Shown: positions 4,565 to 7,787 of the stretch, piece by piece
Layout: each line of letters begins with the position of its first letter
How positions within the stretch are numbered: position 1 is the first letter of the stretch
Source: CAYONQ01 sp964405375
Lineage (GTDB): Bacteria > Planctomycetota > Phycisphaerae > Sedimentisphaerales > Anaerobacaceae
Direction of reading: 5' to 3'
Length of the DNA: 7,787 nt
Assembly (NCBI GenBank): GCA_964405375.1
Contig: CAYONQ010000101.1
Location: 1-7,787 of the forward strand
The notes under the pieces: model-generated
What the model saw: the letters and a program-made list of their open reading frames with translations, nothing else
Told to the model about the DNA's origin: nothing
Databases searched by the model: none
Translations under genes and position numbers: made by a program

Positions 4565-6616
4565 TCAATAATCCTTTTTCTTATGGCTTTTGAGTTTTTT
4601 TGTGGCTGCATAATCACTCTTCTTTTTACTTGACTCTATAAGGACGAACTGCGGCAGCTCCTTTAGCTCTCGCAGCCGGTCCCGCAGAAAAGCGGCCCGC
4701 TCGAAGTCAAGCGCCTCGGCGGCCTCGAGCATCTCCCTTTCAATCTGGCTGGCCAGCTCAACCTTCTCGTATTCGCCGTCTTCAAATCGGACCGCCTGCC
4801 GGGCGGTGGCCCTTGCCTTTATCTGCTCGGTCAGCCCTTTGCGGACTTCCTTTCTTATCGTTTCGGGCGTAATATCGTGTTCCTTGTTGTACTTTAACTG
4901 AATTTTACGGCGTCTGTCCGTTTCGTCAATAGCTTTTTGCATCGATTCGGTAACCGTGTCGGCGTACAAAAAGACGGTGGCGTTGATGTTGCGGGCCGTT
5001 CTGCCGATGGTCTGTATCAGCGAAGTCTGGCTTCGAAGGAATCCTTCCTTGTCCGCGTCGAGGATTGCGACCGCTGAGACCTCCGGCAAATCCAGCCCTT
5101 CCCGCAGCAGGTTTATCCCGACCAGCACATCAAATTCGCCGTTGCGCAGGTCGCGCAGTATCTCAATCCTTTCGAGAGTGTTGATTTCGCTGTGCAGATA
5201 CCGGCACTTAAAACCCTTCTTTGCGATGTAGCCGGCAAGCTCCTCGGCCAATCTCTTCGTCAGTGTTGTAACGAGCATCCGTTCCTTGGCCTTTACCCGT
5301 TTCTTAATCTCGCCGAGCAGATGCGGAACCTGGTTGCCGGCGGGATGTACGAAGATTTGCGGGTCCACCAGTCCTGTAGGTCTTATGATTTGTTCGACGA
5401 CCTCATTTTGGCATTTTTCCAGTTCAAAAGGCCTGGGCGTGGCGGAGACAAAAACAACCTTGTTCCAGTTTTCCTGAAACTCCTCGAAGCACAGGGGCCT
5501 GTTGTCTAATGCGCTGGGCAATCTGAAGCCGTGCTCAACAAGGACCTCCTTTCTGTGCCTGTCACTTGCCCACATTGCCCGCAATTGCGGGATGGTAACG
5601 TGTGATTCGTCTATGAACAGTAAGAAGTCCTTCGGAAAATAGTCAATCAGCGTATAGGGTCTGGTACCGGCAGGCCGGCCGGAAAGGTGTCGGGCGTAAT
5701 TTTCAATCCCGCTGCAGTAGCCGACCTCCTGTATCATTTCGATGTCGTACATTGTTCGTGCCTGCAGCCGCTGGGCCTCGAGCAGTTTGCCTTGCTGTTT
5801 GAGTTCGCTAAGACGCTCTTTTAGCTCCGCCTTTATGCTCTCTACCGCCGAAGCGGTTCTGTCGGCAGGCATAATGTAGTGCTCTGCGGGATAGATAAAG
5901 ACCTGTTCTTCGTCGGCCAGCGTCTCGCCGGATACCGGGTTTATGTAGCTTATCTGCTCGATGCAGTCGCCGAAGAATTCGAAGCGAATCGCAAAGGACT
6001 CGTAAGATGGATGCAGTTCGACCACGTCGCCTCGGACCCTGAACTTGCCTCTGGCAAAGTCGAAATCGTTTCTGTTGTATTGCAAATCGGCGAATCTCCC
6101 AAGCAGCTCGTTTCTGTCGATGTGCTCGCCGGTGCGGACGGCTACCACGCTGGCCTTGTAATCCTCCGGCGAGCCCAGCCCGAAGATGCAGGAAACCGAC
6201 GCAACGATAATGCAGTCGTCTCGTGTCGAGAGACTGGTAGTGGTGGAAAGCCGCAGCCGGTCGAGGTCGGCGTTCTTCGAGGCGTCTTTTTCTATGTAAA
6301 TGTCACGCTGCGGGATGTAGGCCTCCGGCTGGTAGTAATCGTAATAGCTGACGAAGTACTCGACCGCGTTTTCGGGAAAAAGCTCCTTGAACTCCTCGTA
6401 AAGCTGGGCGGCCAATGTCTTGTTGTGAGATATGACCAGCACCGGCCGGTTGAGCTGTGCTGTTACGTTTGCCATTGTGAACGTTTTACCGCTGCCCGTT
6501 ACGCCCATCAGCATCTGGAACCGGCTGCCTGCGTTTAGACCCTCTACGAGCCGGCTGATGGCCTCCGGCTGGTCGCCGGCGGGCGAAAAAGCACTGTTTA
6601 ACTTGAATTCCGCCAT
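4565..6616 (-). CDS. uvrB: excinuclease ABC subunit B
   Basis: UvrB is the damage-verifying helicase-like subunit of UvrABC nucleotide excision repair, loaded by UvrA and then binding UvrC. The 683-residue protein has Walker A GVTGSGKT (38-45), the DNA-wedging beta-hairpin YFVSYYDYYQPEAYIP (87-102), DESH (336-339), SATP (391-394), LREGLDLPE (504-512) and QTIGRTARN (535-543). It ends with a UVR domain (about 621-655) that contacts UvrC, then a Lys-rich tail. Length matches the family and nothing is missing. The ATG at 6616 gives the usual MAEFKLNSAF start; an ATG at 6637 would add seven residues but lies in a repeat hairpin. No Shine-Dalgarno sequence precedes 6616, because repeat sequence runs to within one base of the start. 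It is the first gene of uvrB-nadC-birA. Confidence 0.97.
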   Translation of the reverse strand: MAEFKLNSAFSPAGDQPEAISRLVEGLNAGSRFQMLMGVTGSGKTFTMANVTAQLNRPVLVISHNKTLAAQLYEEFKELFPENAVEYFVSYYDYYQPEAYIPQRDIYIEKDASKNADLDRLRLSTTTSLSTRDDCIIVASVSCIFGLGSPEDYKASVVAVRTGEHIDRNELLGRFADLQYNRNDFDFARGKFRVRGDVVELHPSYESFAIRFEFFGDCIEQISYINPVSGETLADEEQVFIYPAEHYIMPADRTASAVESIKAELKERLSELKQQGKLLEAQRLQARTMYDIEMIQEVGYCSGIENYARHLSGRPAGTRPYTLIDYFPKDFLLFIDESHVTIPQLRAMWASDRHRKEVLVEHGFRLPSALDNRPLCFEEFQENWNKVVFVSATPRPFELEKCQNEVVEQIIRPTGLVDPQIFVHPAGNQVPHLLGEIKKRVKAKERMLVTTLTKRLAEELAGYIAKKGFKCRYLHSEINTLERIEILRDLRNGEFDVLVGINLLREGLDLPEVSAVAILDADKEGFLRSQTSLIQTIGRTARNINATVFLYADTVTESMQKAIDETDRRRKIQLKYNKEHDITPETIRKEVRKGLTEQIKARATARQAVRFEDGEYEKVELASQIEREMLEAAEALDFERAAFLRDRLRELKELPQFVLIESSKKKSDYAATKKLKSHKKKDY

Positions 6617-6617
6617 C

Positions 6618-6735
6618 TTTAACCACAGATTTGTCATTCCCGCGAAAGCGGGAATCCACTTTCTACTATTTTAACCGCAGATTGCGCAGATTTCACGGAT
6701 TTTTTAGACGCAGATTAACACTGGTTACACAGATT
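6618..6735. repeat. CAGATT dispersed repeat array upstream of uvrB
   Basis: TTTAACCACAGATT (6618-6631) and TTTAACCGCAGATT (6670-6683) are near-identical direct copies. CAGATT or CGGATT units recur at 6687-6692, 6696-6701, 6711-6716 and 6730-6735. From recall this is a widespread 'CCGCAGATTACGCAGATT' intergenic repeat. The hairpin at 6634-6657 lies between the first two copies. Confidence 0.7.
6634..6657. repeat. GTCATTCCCGCGAAAGCGGGAATCC palindromic repeat
   Basis: ATTCCCGC (6636-6643), GAAA (6644-6647) and GCGGGAAT (6648-6655) make a perfect 8-bp hairpin with a GNRA-type loop on the plus strand. This is the well-known dispersed repeat that translates as VIPAKAGIH. On the uvrB transcript it would end 19 bases before the start codon. 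It contributes an ATG at 6637 in the uvrB frame, which I do not believe is the start. Confidence 0.85.
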
Positions 6736-6776
6736 TTAGAGCAGTTGTGAGAAAATGGTCTTAAGTCGTAGGGTGG

Positions 6777-7724
6777 TTAGTCGACTGTTTTAGCTTCAAA
6801 ATAGTGGCGTTCAGAACGCGCGGCTTTCTTAGAAATACGAGTAATTTCTATTTCAAAGTTGGATTTACCGAGCGCTTTTGTAATAGCTTTAACACCGCAG
6901 GTATAAGGAAGCTCCAGATGATTTGTAATCATCCCTACCTTTTTTTGTTTGTGGTCTTTCACAACCAAAACTCCTATACGACTAGGAGGTAGATCGTCTA
7001 TGCTGACGAAAAGTCTATCGCCTTCTGAAAAATCCCATATGTCTCTTCCAAAAGCAGGGGCAGAAAATCCGTGGAGCTTTACAAATCCTTTTTCTTCTAT
7101 TTCCTTGCGAAGGGTAAGGGCGCATCTGTTGACTGACTCTTCATAGTCATGCGATGGTTTGGTGATTGTTTGAAGGGAATGGGGAAGCGATTTTATAAGG
7201 TCGGTTAGCTTTTCTTCATTTCTTTTCAAATCTGCTTTAATTTTCTCAATATCTTGCTTGTCGTTTGGCAAAGAATCAGAAATAACTGCTTCCTGCTCGA
7301 TTTTTAGTTCTTCTATTTCATGAATGGTTTCTAGTTCTTCACCAATAATGTCTGCCCAGTCTGCGATCGAGGATTTAATCGTTTCGCTGATACCCATACT
7401 TATCTCGCGAATTACCTTGAGTTCTTGTATAGTATCTTCTGAAGCGTTATCTTGCCTTTCCGAGGTGCGCAAAAGTAAACGTTGTACAGCTTTTTCAATT
7501 TCCTTAATTCTTCTAAAAGCAGCGATTGCAAAGTGTTTTTGACTGCGAAGGAACTCTTTCTCTGATACAATAGTAGCTATGAGCCATGCAAATCCAATTG
7601 AGAATATGAACTGAAGTGCTCCAAATAAAGTTGTTTCGACTTTTGTTGTGTTTGTACCTGACTTGTAGATCTCTAACAGGAGCGTTCCGGCTGTTAGTAA
7701 TCCCAGAATAATTGCAAAGCACAC
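6777..7724 (-). CDS. orphan two-helix membrane protein with coiled-coil cytoplasmic part
   Basis: I do not recognise this 315-residue protein. Two hydrophobic segments (about 3-20 and 33-53) are separated by a short polar loop. Then comes FLRSQKHFAIAAFRRIKEIEKAVQ, a basic helix leaving the membrane, and a long Glu/Lys-rich helical part (about 95-180) likely to form coiled coil. The C-terminal 95 residues look mixed alpha/beta: GDRLFVSIDDLPPSRIGVLVV (235-255), VGMITNHLELPYTCGV, then a basic tail. By eye the gene is about 40% G+C, clearly AT-richer than uvrB, suggesting a different origin. The start is uncertain: a GTG at 7724 without a Shine-Dalgarno sequence, just after an in-frame TGA at 7737-7739. 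It ends 160 bases before uvrB with repeats between, so cotranscription is possible but unsupported. A sensor, scaffold or stress protein are all open. Confidence 0.65.
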   Translation of the reverse strand: MCFAIILGLLTAGTLLLEIYKSGTNTTKVETTLFGALQFIFSIGFAWLIATIVSEKEFLRSQKHFAIAAFRRIKEIEKAVQRLLLRTSERQDNASEDTIQELKVIREISMGISETIKSSIADWADIIGEELETIHEIEELKIEQEAVISDSLPNDKQDIEKIKADLKRNEEKLTDLIKSLPHSLQTITKPSHDYEESVNRCALTLRKEIEEKGFVKLHGFSAPAFGRDIWDFSEGDRLFVSIDDLPPSRIGVLVVKDHKQKKVGMITNHLELPYTCGVKAITKALGKSNFEIEITRISKKAARSERHYFEAKTVD

Positions 7725-7767
7725 TTTTAAGGTTACTCAAACTGACCGATTAAGGAAATTTTAATGG

Positions 7768-7779
7768 TAATGATTATCA
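7768..7779 (-). promoter_or_regulatory. AT-rich -10-like/palindromic site upstream of the orphan gene
   Basis: On the minus strand TGATAATCATTA contains GATAAT (plus 7773-7778), five of six to a -10 box, about 50 bases before the GTG at 7724. The matching -35 would lie beyond the window. The same bases include TAATGATTA, an odd palindrome. Confidence 0.2.
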
Positions 7780-7787
7780 AACAAAAA

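Noticed and set aside
5879..6538. 219-residue plus-strand open frame
   Set aside because: It is entirely antisense to uvrB, whose motifs in the minus frame are unmistakable; it has no family features of its own.
7513..7740. 75-residue frame starting MSNLKSVLC overlapping the orphan membrane gene, perhaps its true start through a frameshift
   Set aside because: It starts at TTG without a binding site and its sequence after ten residues is not membrane-like; nothing shows that the two frames are joined.
7760..7780. Fur-box-like TGATAATCATTA
   Set aside because: Only about 13 of 19 positions match the Fur consensus in very AT-rich DNA, and the downstream gene shows no iron link.

Overview
The window looks like chromosomal DNA of a diderm (Gram-negative-type) bacterium. 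It carries CMP-Kdo synthase (LPS or capsule Kdo activation), a lipoprotein-type esterase, and a housekeeping run uvrB-nadC-birA. Lipoprotein esterases with an HGGGW motif, and dense short repeats translating as 'NPVRN', 'RISDLFRI' or 'VIPAKAGIH', are what I associate with environmental planctomycete-like (Phycisphaerae) or candidate-phylum genomes. That placement is recall and inference; no rRNA or tRNA is present to settle it.

Layout. 1-135: TCTGTG-type dispersed repeats and a weak hairpin. 136-954 (-): kdsB, invaded by repeat sequence at its 5' end, in its middle and at its stop codon. 955-1289: divergent control region with a good candidate promoter for kdsB (1095-1123) and another for the esterase (1205-1233). 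1290-2273 (+): secreted or lipid-anchored alpha/beta-hydrolase. 2274-2847: 574 bases with no convincing gene, where several dispersed repeats appear composite or nested. 2848-6616 (-): uvrB, nadC and birA, transcribed in that order and probably as one operon (gaps of 61 and 3 bases). 6617-6776: repeats, including a GAAA-tetraloop hairpin, reaching to within one base of the uvrB start codon. 6777-7724 (-): an AT-richer orphan gene for a two-helix membrane protein with a coiled-coil region. 7725-7787: AT-rich upstream sequence.

How the genes fit together. The three-gene cluster is housekeeping: nucleotide excision repair, NAD synthesis from quinolinate, and biotin attachment to carboxylases. 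kdsB serves the outer surface polysaccharide. The esterase probably acts on acylated polysaccharide outside the cytoplasm. The orphan membrane protein has no recognisable link to the rest.

No phage, CRISPR, toxin-antitoxin or defence system is visible. The most unusual content is the repeat biology. At kdsB a 96-bp inverted-repeat-bounded element flanked by AT/AT sits exactly between a Shine-Dalgarno sequence and the conserved ATG, and extends the reading frame in phase. An 82-bp inverted-repeat element flanked by GA/GA interrupts another dispersed repeat at 2368-2449. Both have C-rich/G-rich termini and possible 2-bp target duplications, as expected of small non-autonomous mobile elements.
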